NCBI RefSeq assembly: GCF_001640805.2
Contig: NC_066852.1
Coordinates: forward strand, 10,338,194-10,402,193
From: Lates calcarifer
Taxonomy: Eukaryota; Chordata; Actinopteri; Centropomidae
Direction: 5' to 3'
DNA length: 64,000 bases
Each line of letters starts with the position of its first letter. Position 1 is the stretch's first letter. Shown here piece by piece: positions 24,149 through 38,795 of the stretch. Position numbers and translations under genes: made by a program. The notes beneath the pieces were generated by a model, which was given only the letters and a program-made list of their open reading frames with translations, did no database searches and was not told the origin of the DNA.

Positions 24149-24294
24149 ATTTTAACCTAACTCCCCTTCACTGTTTGGATTTGGAAAGATTCAGCCCGCT
24201 CCCAGCCAGTTCTCTCTCCCTGTGTGGGAGAGAGTCGCTCTGGGCTATTCACATTTCCATTATGTGCTAAACTGAGCTGATTTCTTGCCATGAA

Positions 24295-24356
24295 CAAGAT
24301 GCACACACGCTCGGACGCACACGCAGATATACATGCATGCACACACAAACACCCAC
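24295..24356. repeat. Imperfect (CA)n repeat
   Basis: Interrupted CA dinucleotides ('acacacgc', 'cacacacaaacaccca') in intron 2. Confidence 0.7.
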
Positions 24357-27300
24357 ACTGTCTCCCCTGCTCTCTGTTTCCCACTCTCACACAGATGTAG
24401 TATGCAATAAGGAAATAGGGAATTCCAGGCAAGAGTAAATTGCAATTTTATTTTAAATTTACTAAATATTTACCTACCCAAGCACGTCTACATACATGCC
24501 CACTGATAGTCCTGTTTTGAATAAAAAACCGGTGAGCTTAGGAAATAATATTGGACCTGATGACCATGACTATGATGTACTATAAACCATAGTTTGTTGG
24601 AATAAGAATTGGAAGGAACTCTTCCCAGTGCTATGGTCTTTATGGTGCTGTTTTAACTTGTGCTGCTTTGCCTTGGGAGATCATGGCATAGGAAGAAAAA
24701 GACTGAGATAAGAACCCTGACCTAACAGTGACTCAGTCAAGACATTATCTGAGATCTTTGTGTGTTTTTGTGCACTACATCCTCTCTTTGTCTTATTGCC
24801 TTTTCCACATTAGACACTTGTACTTTTACTGGTGCTGGTTCCTCTCCTTTCTCTTAAATCAATAGTGGGGAATTGTCCTGGAAATGCTAATGCTTAAGGA
24901 GATGCTGGGCATTTGAGAGGACATACAAATCTGCCTTTAGACTGGAATAGGTGTGTGCGTGTATATGTGTGTACTTAGTGTTACAGTATATAGCACTGGC
25001 TTTTACGCATAAAATGACACATGGTATTTGATATTCAGTTGATAACTATCTAGTGCTAAAGCTACAATAACAGTGTCCTTGTCTCTCTCTAATCAGAATT
25101 TATTCTGTGCTATACATGACATTTACATTGCACATCTTGAGCAGTGCAGTTGCGTTTGAAGACAGAGAATAATTCTCTCTCATAACGAAACCAGACACCC
25201 AAAACTGTCGTTATAGTGTCAAGAGACAAATGTTATAGCTGCTCCGCTGATTCCCTTGACTGAATAGAGGCCGACTTTATGAACACAATGACTGTGTCAG
25301 AGTGATTTTGTGGGGATTTTGTGGTTTTCCTTAAAATACAATAAAGCTCATTTGTATTTTGCAGCTCAAACAGTCATTCTGAATTCATTTTCTCAGTTAA
25401 TTGTCACATTCATTGTCAATGTAGGAGCTGCAATTACTATAGGAAATAATTTTTCTTCTCTATTGTTGGAAGAGTGGGGGACCACTTATGTATCTGCAAC
25501 ACATATGTGGGTTAGAATAACAAGCACCGTATAATGTTGCAAATATCAACTACCAAACATACAAATGCTAAATCTAAATATCAGGAGGTAAATATAGAAT
25601 ATGCTCCCATTGCCCCAGAACAGCTTAAATGTTCCATGAAATGCTGTCATGTGGGTCTTGAATGATGTATTGTGGCATACTTGATCATTCTTGAAGCCTT
25701 GTTTCAATCTCTTCATGAATTTGTTATTTTGCTATATGGATGGGGGTAGTACCCTCATGGGTGTATAGGGACACCTTGAGGGAACAGTGTTTGCACAGTG
25801 GAGTGCATCAATTTTACTTCAATATGCCTCTGTATTCTTTGGCTGCTATATGACCATGCAGACCAACCACACAGGACCTAAATATCCCCACCTCCAGTGT
25901 ACATTAAATCTCAAGTACCCGCTATTTGACTACTGTGAAACCCTGTGGGGTTTTCAATTGTATGATTGTCAGTTCTCTTTTAAAACTAGATGGCAACATG
26001 ATGACTGTATAGGCTTTGAAATTTTGTTGCTTCAAATTTAAATCTGCTTTTCTAACCCCATGTATTTTTGATGTTCACTACCCCGCAGTGGAAGCTACAT
26101 TCAAATGCCCTGCTCACAACCTTACCCACAAATGAAGCAATTTCAGTGTTGATCTTGTTTCCCAGTTCAAATAGCAGGCACTAACCTATTTTGTTCTATG
26201 CTGTCTCCTCTTGCACAGACAGTGTCAATAAGTTGTTTTTTTCTGACAGTATGACCAAGGCAGCCTCTAGTTGTCTTTGTGTAATTCAGAATATCATGGC
26301 TACAGGGACGCATAATCGCATGACTCCTTCAGGGGCTTCAGGATCCTGCCAGTATTGCTGCAGCCAAAGTTGTCATGCAATGCTGCGGGTGGGAGCAAGC
26401 GGGTAGATGAAAGTGCTGTGGGGATGCTATGACAGCAAGCCTAGCTCAAAATGGTTTGTTTCCTTAGGAGTCCGCACACATCCTCAAAATTTCTAATGGG
26501 CTGTAGCGTTGTATCTCAACCAGTGGCTTAGAAAATGTAGCTAACTAGAGGGGTGCTGCTCCCCCTGGTACATTTGTGCTGTACAAGCTCAATTTTGGCG
26601 GTTCGTCGTGCATTTTATGAGCTTCAGTCTGACTGAAATTTGAAGGGGCATTATTCATTCCATGTGATGCAAAACACTTCAGCTGTTTCAGATGGTAGCA
26701 AAGCTTAAAATATGTAAATTATGCAGATATGCCAGACAAATCTACAGCTGGCAGCCTGGCAAAAATAAATAATATACCTCATAATATTTGTTTGTCTTAA
26801 TACCATAAATAAAACCAAGTCTTATTAAATAAAAAAAAAAAACACACCTATTCCAATACAGTTGTTTTTCCATACAAGTTGTATAATAGAGCTCAGGACA
26901 AAGTATCAGTAGACATTAATCTAGCAAAATCATATTGAATGTCTCCTCTCATCTGACAGTGGGTATGATGACAAAAATGCAGAACACACTAGCAAACAAA
27001 CAAAATACGCCCCAAATGTCAGTTTTCCTTAAATCTGAAGAAATTATTACATTTGCTTCACCATGTATTGATTTTTTTCTCACTTGCTTTATTATCAGCT
27101 AACACGTTTGTTTTTAAGATTTTTCTTAAAGTACATTTGTTCTTTTTGTGTCACATCATTTCAGACACTTCAAGACACTTCAAGACAGAGACAGAGTTGT
27201 GACGACCATTATGACGCTATTAACATGTTTTTATTTCCATCTGTATGGTATTTTGTCTTTCTAAATCTTGTAGCATACTGTAGACAACGGATTTCCCAAA

Positions 27301-28485
27301 GAAGTGGTTCACATTGAGCACATACAGTGGCTTGCTTTAGTTTAAAATTACTGAACAAACCAGTAATTATTCTCTACCAACCATTTTTTCTCAGACTAGA
27401 AATAAGAAAGCCAAATGGAATACACAGGAAAGAAACAAATTTGATCCAAGGCCAGTGGGGGAACATGTCAGCTGATAGACCATCACTGGGCACAAATCTA
27501 GAGTATTTGCAACCTTGTTGAAATTCTATTTCCTGAACCATCTTGTTGGGTGCATATTTGACACAAATGATAACATCAGCCATTTCACCGAGAAATGAGG
27601 CCATGTCTGTTTATTATTAGAAGGTCTTGTACTTTTGCTTGATAAACAAGACTCACTACAGTAGCAGCATGTCACTTGTTTTTCACATCCAAGCATGTAA
27701 TTTTAATAATCAAGAATCACCTGCTGTCAGTATGTACAATCGCTAGCCACCGAGCCAGCTTTTCACATCTTCAGTCTGTCTAGTCAGATGCTGCAGCTGA
27801 GCACTACTTCAGAACAACGTCAACAAACAACTGTGCGACCTCCAGGCCACCAGTGGACTGGCACTAATCATCAGAGTGAGTGGCTGTTGATGGAATTAGA
27901 ACAGCTCCCTCAAACTATTAAGAAGGGACAGAAAGACATAAACAGTGATGTGTTGACGGGAGGTGTGGGCGGAGGGGGCGGCAGATGCAAGGGTGTTCAT
28001 TAGTACAGAACTCCAGAACGAGATGAGCCCCCCTCTGTTTGACTGTTCTAAGTGAATTAGAAGTATAGTCACTCAGCCAGACAATCATCAATTAAATCCT
28101 CACAGTCACAGGCAGCCAACAAACTAAGCAGCCACAATGCTAGATAAATCTAGTGTCTGGATTGTGTTATTATTAGTGCACTATAATTTTTAAATTTATT
28201 TAGAGATAGATGTGCTAGACATTTATTTGGAATTTTAGTAGAATGAGTAGAATTCTACAAATAAAAAATATGTTGAAAATTGTCACAAATTTTTGTCAAG
28301 CTACATGTTCTTGCCACGCAAATGGGAGGTAACGCAATGTTGAGTTGGAGCCCAATCCAGTGTACATTAGGCAGACACACTGAAGGTGTTGGGACTGGTG
28401 GCAGAAATTTCTGAGACAAACCCTAAAACCTGGGCAAATAAAACCTAACATAACTAAGAGTCTACAGCCATGCTCAGCTCTGTAA

Positions 28486-28905
28486 GGCTGTAGTTAGGCA
28501 CAGCAGTGCCTTGAGCTAAATGAACATCAGCATGCTAACATACGCACAGTGACAATGCTAATATTACTGTGTTTGACAGGTATAATTTTACCATCTTGGT
28601 TTAGCATGTTAACACACTATCATTTGCTACTTAGTACTAAACACAAAGTCATCTGTAGTTGATGAGAATACCATTAGGTTTGCAGGTATTTGGTCCATAA
28701 ATCAAAGAACTGAAACCTAAATCTTTGATCAGTACATCCAATAGATGTTGAGATATTTCACAGGAATAGTGAAAACTTTGACCTGCTGGTTTATTAGGAT
28801 TAGGATTCATTCTCTGGAGATCAGGAAAGTCTGTCATGACAATCCATGCAATAGTTGTTGAGATAGAGGCCAACCAGCAGATAGATGTGGCCATCCATAG
28901 AGCCT
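28486..28905 (+). repeat. Fish interspersed repeat, family A copy 2
   Basis: The best preserved copy of the family here. Landmarks in order: 'gcagtgccttgagctaaatg', 'catcagcatgctaaca', 'gtttagcatgttaacac', 'tactaaacacaaagt', 'taggtttgcaggtatttggtc', 'atccaatagatgttgagatatttcac', 'attcattctctgg', 'atagttgttgagat', 'catccatagagcc'. The internal 'caatag.tgttgag' unit occurs twice, a feature of this family. It has the same orientation as the other three copies. Confidence 0.65.
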
Positions 28906-31900
28906 TTTAATGGAGTTCTGACCACTGAAATTGATATGATGCTATCAGCTATATTGTTTCACTAGAAATGACTCACCACTCTGTTGAGCTTGTTGAGCTA
29001 CAAAACACAATCACTTGCAATCTCCTTACAACCAATGTTTTTGCCAGCTTGTCAAAAGTTTCATTTTGACCTTTGAGCAAGTTACAAACAAAATTAATGT
29101 TATTTAGCTACAAGTATTCTGCTACCAGCAACGTTAGACACTTGAACTGACAAAGGTCAGCTCCAGCTAAAAATGAAAGTCTGCTGCCTGAATATTTTGT
29201 GTGTTCCTGTGTGTTAAAAAAAGACTGAATGAGTCAGTTAATTAATTCCTTTGATTAGTTAACATCGAAAAAGCAGAAGCAAATTGGGTATATTTATACC
29301 CTGTTTCCTCTTTATTTCCTCTTGCTCATTTTCACACAGGTCTCACTAATCAAAACAAGCAGTATAATTATGACTCATGCATGAGCATGCAGAGAGTCCT
29401 GTAGCACTCACAAATTTATCTGTGATTTGTGAGACAGTCATTTGTGAAGCATGACTACACCATTTGGAATTGTTTTTGTGAAAAGGGGTCCCAAGATCCA
29501 AAATGGAAACAGCTACTGCAATCCAACCCCAAGCAAACATCAGGGAAATACCCAAATCAACAGCTGATCACTCATGGCCATACCTGTTAGCATCTCAGAG
29601 ACAACAATTCATGTCTTTTGAAATGTGTGAGAATATTAACGGGTACTTACCAACTAACAAATTTATCAGTCCCAAATAACTTAGGCGCAACTGCCAAGAT
29701 ACTGTATATATACTTTGTGTGCTGCGATAAAAATGGGTCAACATTGCTCAATATCTTACACAAAGTACCTCTGTGAAGAAGCTAAACATTGATTTTTTTG
29801 ATTTGAGTGTCAGTATCAACTTGGTTCATTTTAAGGCTATAAAGATTGTCAGATAATTATCTAATTTTGACCTCTGTTGGTGTTGTGTCTCTTCTCTGTC
29901 CTCACTTTCTGCTTCCTTGTCACTGTATTGTCTTCAGTGATGGGAATTCCTCTGAACCATTCAGCACTGTAGACTGTCCAGTCAACAACATTAGCCTAAT
30001 TGGCATAATTTGAGAGCCAAAGGCATACTTTCTCCAGGCATGAAATACTGTTCTCTCGCAAAGTGCATCACATGGAAGGAATCATTTATCCCCACTTCCA
30101 TATTTGTGCTTTACAACTGACATACACCACATGGGTAGTGGATTAGAAACTACTTGTGTTTGTTCAAGCGTCCAGTAGATGCAGGCGTGGATTCTGGGTG
30201 AGATTTTTGTTGTGATACCAGAAATGAGGTTGGGGTCAGCCATTAATATTATTTAGGACCTAGTTAGCGCTGGTGGTGGGATTCTGTAAATGCTGTACAC
30301 CACTTAAGGTTCAGTAGGGGTTCCATTGGGAGACATTCTCCTGTGTTTTGGAAAGTGGCAAGTCGCCATTAATCCTGCATTTCACTCCCACCCATTGACA
30401 TCATCCAAAGTTAGTGGCTGCCAGCCTTGTGTGTTCCCAGGCAGATTGTCAATGTTTTCTGTGGGTAGATAGGTTGGCCACATTGCACCATCTGTTGCCA
30501 GTCCAATGGCTCTCATGTGTACTTATCCCCTGTTTGCCTTCCTCTGCCTTGCTTGCATTAAGCTGGTATAGTGCACTGAGGTTTGTGAACCCAGCTGACC
30601 AAAACTGATCTTTCTCAGTTGTCCAAGATAAGTCAGTGTTTTTGTTATCTTTGTCATTATTACTATATCCCTTCACTATTGGCAGTCATCTTCAAATGAA
30701 CTTGTTCTGATTGAATTCAGTTCTGTTCAGTTTTACCATAATCCAAACTGTGGTATCTGATACAGTGTATATGAAGGAACAAATGTAGGGAGAAACATCA
30801 TTAGTAGTTGAAGCACACATGTATAGGAACTGAGAAGTGTATTGAGATCATTATCATTTTATATGCTTTGAATGGTAAGACGCTTGGTGGATTTGTGGTA
30901 AATGAGCTGTCAACATACCTGTGCTTCAAGAGTAGAATTTTTTAAAAGCCTTAGGCCGTGATTACACCAGAAAAAGCCATGCCTCCCTCTTCATCATCAT
31001 CTGTTATCCCAATCCCAATCATCATCTGTTATCCCAATCACGATGAGGCACTTTTTGTTGTGGGGGGTATCTTGTTGTTGCTAGGAAGCACATAATCACC
31101 AGTCACTTGTGTGCTAGTGACCTGCTAATATAGAGGCTACGCTAAGGCAATCAAAACAGTGCCATAACTGAAGCACAAATCTAAAACTTTACCCAAAGGT
31201 TCAAGTGCCCCACTAATGTTCCTCTAAGCTCGATTGTTTATGTTGTGGCAATTTTTCTCTGTTAAATTGGAAACTGTTGCTCCGGGTGGTCAGCAATAAG
31301 CACTAATAGCTTTTCTCTCCTTTTCTGTTGTTGACAGTGTATTTGGACAATTACACAATTAGGACAATTAGAGCTCGTTTAGAGTCACACAAAAATTAGA
31401 AATGCTCCAAATGCTTTAAACCCTGTAAATTCATTTGAAAAATGTGTTATCTAGTGTTTAGAAACTTGCCCAATGTAACTGCCATCTTTAATTGAGACTC
31501 CATGTTTTGACAAATAACTTACAGTTATAAGGTCTGTGGTTTGAATTTTTCTACAGGTTAGAATTTTATGTTTACATTAGCTTAAATCCTGCTATAATAT
31601 ATACTTGATTGCCATCTATGTTCTTACCTCAGTTAGAGTGGTTAGAGTAGAGTCCCAATACGCTGTCTGTAATTGCGAACTAGCACAGTGGTTGATTGTA
31701 ATGGTATATTTGCCTGTAGTATGGCTGATGAAGTGGCCAGACAACCTTTTAAATAGCTCAGTGTATCTCTCCATTTGTTATTTGGTCTATGTGTCAATGT
31801 TGTATCAGCTTCATGTCATATAGGAGATTTATTTTCCTATTTTTAAGGTGGTCCCTTGCTTATAACAGTGCAAATATAGAGGTGGCCAGGGCATGCAAGT

Positions 31901-31940
31901 GGAACTAATTTATGCATATTTTTTGGCTGAAGACAGTGAG

Positions 31941-32096
31941 ATAAGGGGCTAGCATCTGGTGCTAACTGGACCATGCTCACTCCTTGGAGGTCTGTGCATT
32001 ATGAGGTTCGGTAAGTTAGCTAAGGGCTAGCATCTGTTGTTAATTGGACCATGCAAACACCTTTAAGAGCTCTGGTGCACTTTCTTACAGTTGGTT
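31941..32096 (+). repeat. Two-unit direct repeat, about 78 bp per unit
   Basis: 'ggctagcatctggtgctaac' followed by 'tggaccatgc' recurs about 78 bp later as 'ggctagcatctgttgttaat' plus 'tggaccatgc'. The sequence after each copy is also alike ('...ggaggtctgtgca' and '...agagctctggtgca'). It is a local tandem duplication that has since diverged. Confidence 0.6.
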
Positions 32097-35000
32097 GGAA
32101 GAAACATATGCCTGGTGTGAAGAAGCATACTAACTGGATTTACTGTGTTGACGCTTGCTGTAGGTTTTTAATTCTTTTAAGAAGCAGATGTACGTATGTA
32201 TAAATTCAAGATAGAATTCAACATGTTATATTTTAGAGCCAATTAGTGCCATTTTCATAAATTCATATCTGCGTATCTGTGTTTTCCACAATGGTTCTAG
32301 ACAGTTTTTCAAATGCAACCCTGTATCTATTATATCCTGGTTATACCCATGTCATGTCATTCTCTCAAATCTTAATATCTATCATAAATTAAAATGGATG
32401 ATATTGCTTAACTCCAAAGTGTTTCTACTTGGCACTACTATTTCTTTATAATAATTCTGATTAATCCACACCTCTCCTTCAGGTGATGTACATACTGAAC
32501 CTTACTTTCAATGATATACCAACTTACCATTACAGTATCTTTCTTTCCTCATCAAGAGGCAATGGCAGTTTAGTCACAGAAAATATTAGAGTGCTGACGT
32601 AATAGAAAACAGGGTATTATATCAAAAACTATGATCAATAACTTAATAATTTGTTCATTTGACTTAATGTTATGCTTAGTTTAATTTATTTTCTTTTTAA
32701 TTTACCCTCACATAAATGATTTAACCCACCTGGATATTATTTCTTTATGATATGTATCATCAAGTTTAGGATATTGTTAAAATTCCTTCTAAAGAAAAGA
32801 CATATTTAAAACTATAATATCATAATGCCTGATGAAAGAGTTCATAGAATAGTGCAACTTGACAGAAATATTCAAAAATGAATAACTGAAACTATGACTG
32901 GATTATTGTTACTTTTAAAACTAAGAATAATAATGACTAAAATGTATGAAATTGACAGTTATTACAGTTATTATTACAGTGTATCTGGTTACTGGGTTCA
33001 GAGATGGTATATTTTCTGTGAAGTCTAGTGACAGCAGCAGTTAGTAACAGTGGCTGTGTTTAGGAAGTTGTTGGCAAAACTCTGGTAAAGGTCATATTGG
33101 GTCAAGCTGTTCTCATGCACCTGTCATAGCCTGTGACTGAGGATCCCTGTTATGAATAAACCAAATATTCCTGTCTGCCTGAGGTTTCCTGCCCACAGAT
33201 TGAAAATCCGCCAGCAAAACAGTGTGGAAGGGTGCAGCTGCCAGCTAGTCTGTCCCCTCTCTGACAGACATTACTTCTCACACAGTGAGAAAAAAAATGT
33301 TTGGATCTGTCAAAGTAGCCAGAAGTTTTAATGCTTAAGTTGCACTTGTCCAAGAGAGGACTATGTGGAAATACTAAATTAAATATACTAAATATGTTTT
33401 TAAGTAGGGCAAATTAAATAATGTAAATTATGCTCTTTGTCGGAAGCATACCTGCTACCCATGCTATACATACATTTGACATTTAATGATGTTATTTTGT
33501 GTGTTCATGTTTGGGGTGGGATTTGGCAAAGACCATACTGCACAATCCATTTTCAATATGACAGATCACAAAATGATTCATTACATGCCACACTACCTTT
33601 CAAGGTAGTATATATCGTGATGCCATACACAGTACATTATTGGCTATAATTTAATGCAGTCATGTTTCTACATTTGAATTTGAAATATGGCCATACATCT
33701 CCTTTTAGATGAGTTGGCGCTGGCTTAAGCTACTGCATTAGCAGACCTTGAATGAGGCCTTCACACCATTATTGATACAGCTGTAACTTATTGCTGCTGT
33801 CATCTGTGGGAGCTGCAGCTGGGTGCAGCCTTCTGTTTTCAGAAAGCCACATAAAGCCATGTTTTATAACCATTATATAAAGCCAGGTGTCAGTATTGGA
33901 ATGTACAGCAGGCATCATGATGAAACCAAGTAAAATCACTTTATTAATTTTAAAACTTTAAACTGACTCCTAGCATGCTTATGTTCTCATTCTGCATGTA
34001 TATGTCTCTGTGTATGTGGTTGTAAACGCCTTTACTGGAGTGTGACAGTGTGTGCATCTGAGTGTGGCAAACTAAGTCATGTGTCTCTCAGCAAAATGAT
34101 AATACTTCATAATTGTCGCTGTGCAGTGATTGATGTACAATCTCTGCATAAAGACTTGTCTTGTGTGGGTACGAGGGCATCTTCAGGCACATTTGTTACT
34201 AATGAGGGAAAAAAACACCAAGGCACAAGCAGTAGCATTAAAATATATTATCTTCATTCTTTTCTGGTATATTAAACAGGACTGGAAGCTAGTCATTGTC
34301 TTAAAATATCTGTTTTTCATGGTGTAATACCACTAATTTGAGTAAGCTTATCTGCTCCCTTCAGTTGTCTCCAGTCTGGCTGGGGTGATGAGAGTGAGGA
34401 ACATCACCAGGCAGCCAGAGGGGCTCTGTAGTTGGTTTATTATTCATGCGGCCTACCCAACATTCCACCCAATCTAGGCCAAAGCGCTGTTACAACTGCT
34501 AAATGTTACTTTCCAGACCTCCGTTTGCCCATTCATTCACCTCCATCACATTGGTTTGCCCAGAAATTGTCAACAACTCCATCCACTGCATCTTCTGATT
34601 CACAAAGAAGTGGAAAGTGCCAGGGCCGGGGCAGCAATAAGATGACATCAGACTTCCCCAGTAGACACATCAGCGAGTAAAAAGGAAAGGGAATATCCGG
34701 AAGCTTCATTAATTCATGAAATCCACTGAACGTAGTATCTTTCTTTTATCCAACCCCCAAGCCCACACACTCAAGCATCTGTCTCTTCATGCTTTTTACC
34801 TGGGTTAGGTTATTTCATAAATAAATGGTCCATACAAGACAGAGTGAGCACTGTGGCCTCTCAGTGTCTTTTATACCCACACCCCAATGTGTGTCAATTC
34901 ATTCTCCACTGTTGTACAGAGTGTAATTGCAACAAGGCAGCAAATAAGATTCCATTCCATCCGACATGTGTCTGTTTGTGTAAAGCAAGAAACGGTTACT

Positions 35001-35514
35001 GTCAGTATTTTGAGGGCAGAACTGGATGGCAGATCTAGAATCAGTGCACTAGGGGTTATCTGATAAGCAGACGGCTGCTAACTGTCAGAATCTCAACGTG
35101 CTTTACTCTACACTTCACTTCCTATATCGTTGCCTCATCTGCAACCTTCAAAACATCATGCCATTTGGTGCCCTTCATTTCCTCAGCCCACAGACCTGAT
35201 CTATGACTCTCTCTATATATGTATGTATTCACATTTCGTAGAATTTACATATCCATTTAGTTTCTGTGTAGGTTATGGATCTGGTGCCTCCCGCCTCTTC
35301 TCATTTTTTTGGACTGCTACTATGATCCATTTACTGTATGGTGTGAGGGCTCTAAAGTCCTTCACCGTAGCTGTAAAAATCCCTGAATTAAAAGTGATAG
35401 GAAACACATGTCATGAGCCACAGGGTCTGTGATGGCTTAGCTACTTAAAGACACTTTACACTAGTTCACAATAAAAGATGACATGCCGTGTAATTGCATT
35501 TGTTGCAGAAGTGA

Positions 35515-35527
35515 TTTTTTTTTTTTT
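35515..35527. repeat. poly(T) tract
   Basis: Short T homopolymer in intron 2. Confidence 0.7.
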
Positions 35528-37005
35528 CCCAAAGACTCTTTTGAGAAAGGCTCTTTCGTTCACAACCAGTGTTTTTTAGTCACACCAGAGACTGGCCTGG
35601 CTGCTATACACAGTAGGAAGAGGGTTATTGTAGGCTGAATTGAGTGTAAATGTGAAGCAGACACAACAAGCCCGAGTGGCTGTTGCACAATAGCAGCGTT
35701 TTAGTAGATCAAAAGAGCCACAACACTTTGCTATTTTGTCTCTTACCCTTTCCAAACCTTAATACCCTATGCTGAGTGCCAGAGAGGGGAAGGTAGCACA
35801 TGACAACACCAATACTGAGACCAAATTCATACGCATCACGTCATTTGGCCATAAGAAACGAGGGAAAGTCATAGCAACTCCATCTTGACATTGCACTGGA
35901 GACCAGTGATACACATTTGTTGCCAAAACAGGCCATCATGAAAATTTGACTGTACTGTAATGGTTATCGCTGCACTTTTTAGAAAGACAAAACTGGTATT
36001 TTGTTTTAAGGTATACAAGTAATATACTTCTGATAATACACAAGGCAAAATGTGGAAAGGTCCTTTATAAAGCACTTGTGTTCCTGTGTAAGGGATGATG
36101 CGCTCACGGTTAGTGGGTTAGCTTGGCCTCATGCTCCAGTAGTTAATGTGCACTAGTCCATCGCTGCAGATGTTGTCCGTGTGGGGACTGGAACTGAGGA
36201 GTGACCAACAGAGCTCAGCATGGGGAGGGATGGACAGTGTGTTCCAGAACAGATGTTGCCAGCCTTTGTGCGTTTGTCATTTGGGCTTTAATCTGGTCAG
36301 TGAAGGGCATTAGAGTATACAGAAGGCAAAGGGGAGGGATGCTGCAATGCATTGGGACCCCAGCTGTCACCTCAGGAGACACCCCCACCACCACCAACCC
36401 CCTCTCACCCTAAACCCCCCCCAATATCCTGAATCCCCTCTCAGAATTCAAGTTCCCCCCACTCGGATCTATACCCCTGTACACATGCAAACCATCCAAG
36501 CAGCGCACACTTTGTAATTGGCTCAGAATTAGGGCACATGGTGTATTGTTGAACCTGTGGAGATTATGCATAATGCTTGAATCTGTGGAGATTATGCAGC
36601 ACTGGGATATTATGCCTCCATTTTCTCTGATTGCCTCTCTGTTTTATTTCCCTGCCTGTGCTACAGTGAATATCACACTCATTTTACCCCCCCCACCCCA
36701 ATATTGTACCGCATTCTCTTTTTACTTTCCTCTCAGTTCCCCTCTGTTGTTCTGCACCCTCTACTCTCCCTCTACCATTCTCTTTCATTCGCTCCTCTTC
36801 ACTCCCCCTTCCCTCCTCTCTGCTTCTCCTCCTTAGGGCCTCTGGCTGTCTCCCCACAAGTGATGTTCTCCTGGCCAGATGATGCATGCATATCTCTTGT
36901 GTCTTCTTGATGCTAACCCACGTCGACATTTGCACGGCATTGTGGGATTCTGCTCTCGGTCATATTTCATGTAATGATGAAAATGATGATGGTGATGAGG
37001 ATTCA

Positions 37006-37039
37006 GGGAGGGGCGGGGGGGTGGGGGGGGGTGGGGGGG
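37006..37039 (+). repeat. Short-loop G-quadruplex motif on the sense strand
   Basis: Four G tracts (37010-37013, 37015-37021, 37023-37031, 37033-37039) are separated by single bases C, T and T. One-base loops give the most stable class of parallel quadruplex. As it lies on the robo2 sense strand, it could form in the pre-mRNA as well as in DNA. Just upstream (36385-36470, 36686-36698) several C runs give matching potential on the other strand. Confidence 0.7.
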
Positions 37040-38795
37040 CTTGATTCTATTTTCTGCCCTTGTCTTTTCTTCAATATCAATCAGAGCAGTGAGTTAAGAT
37101 TGAAGGTAATGGGTGTTCACAAAAAAAAGTATAGAAGGAATAACAAGTTTTGGTTTGAGTTTGGATGGGTTCATTTTCACTTTCCATATCTCTGGAGCGG
37201 TACCCAGTCTGCAACACAAAGAACCAGCTCCCATCGTTCCTAGCGTTGTTTTCAATCAGTTTTGAATTTTAAGCTGCACCACTTTCACAGCTGCTAATCC
37301 GTGGGGTCATTTTTTGTTCTTATTTTTTCGTGCTCCTTCTGGGCAACCATGTTTACACGAACACTGTGTTCCGATCAAGAGACAGGAAGTGAAAATCAGC
37401 CCTAATAGTGTAGCATTTTCCTTGCAAGTGCGCTAACAAGGGGAAATGTGTTTCTAAGCGAAAACAGAGTGAGAGTGAGGCAGGGAGGATAAACACATTC
37501 AGGGGAAGAGGGAGGGGGTATGATTATAGGACTAACCCTGGAGAGAGGGGATGAGTGAGGGCCATGGCAGACTTTTGGCCCTCCAGCAGTGTCTCCTCTG
37601 TGTGTGTGTGCAGTACATTCGTGCACATCTGAGGGAGTTAGAGCGAGATGCGGGTGGTAGTGTGCACATTTCAGGGACTTGCCGGTATGCAAAGCTGTGT
37701 CAGTGGATATAGCATCTTTGGAAGAGAGATTTCTTCACAGTCTTCGCTACACCCTAATTAATCTGCTTAAACCTGCTAGGCCTGTCTCCAGCGCTCTTAC
37801 ACATCAGAAAAGCCAGGCAGCTCTGAATCCAACCAGGATTTTCTCCATGGATGCCGGTGGAAAATCATTCCAGTCCCACACAGCTGACAGCTTTCTGTCA
37901 GTGTGTGCAAAAATGCATATAAAGTGGAGACAAACATACACATCATCATTTCCCATGATGGATGTTGGGTGGGGAGGCAGTTGTCACATGGGGTCATGAA
38001 TCCCCTGAAACAATCAGGTTGCTGGTTTATATTGCCTTCCTGTATCCGCTGCCTATGGGATAACAGACACTTCAATAGCCAAGAGCAGAAGCAATTTATG
38101 GTCAGCAGTGTTCTTTTAGCCTTGCCCTCGGCTGTGGCTGTGATCTTACACAAATACTAATGACAAAAGGCAGATGGTCATTTTTTGCCTCTTTCACTCA
38201 CTCTTAATGCAAGAACAGTTGTAAATAATTCTCCTTGAATATGTGTTGGAATCAATTCAGCTATTAATGAAAGCTGTTGGGAAGAATTGTCCAAACTTAA
38301 CATAAATCCAACTCACTCGCCTAGCTTCAGTCAAGTCTGCCGAAGCAATGTGCTCTTAAGGCAGAGTTTTTTGTATAGCACCATTTCTACAGCTCTTGCT
38401 TGCCACAATACACTGCAGATTCCCACACTGAGTATCAAATCAGAGCTGGAGATAAGGTTTCAGGGTTTTGGTTGCACTTAAGCAGATTACAGCGTAACGA
38501 TTGGTGAATAAAGGACTCATCACTGAAGCAAAAATTAAATGTCCAATAGCAGCTTGGCAGTATGCTACAGTATCTACAGCACGTGAACTAATATAGTGGA
38601 GTGCATATACTCCTGGGATTTAGCAAATTAAACTTAACTGTAATTCTATACAGAGTAAACAAAAAATATTTAAACCTGCAGTGCAGTAATTTCCTCTTAT
38701 TTTCAAAATGACTCATTCTTATATGATATATATGCTCATCCAATTAACCAAGATAATGGTTATAGGAAGTGTATTAACAGACACAACATGTGTAT

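Noticed and set aside
30940..31200. Possible MITE starting near 'ggccgtgattacaccag'
   Set aside because: Only a short resemblance at one end and no matching inverted repeat found.
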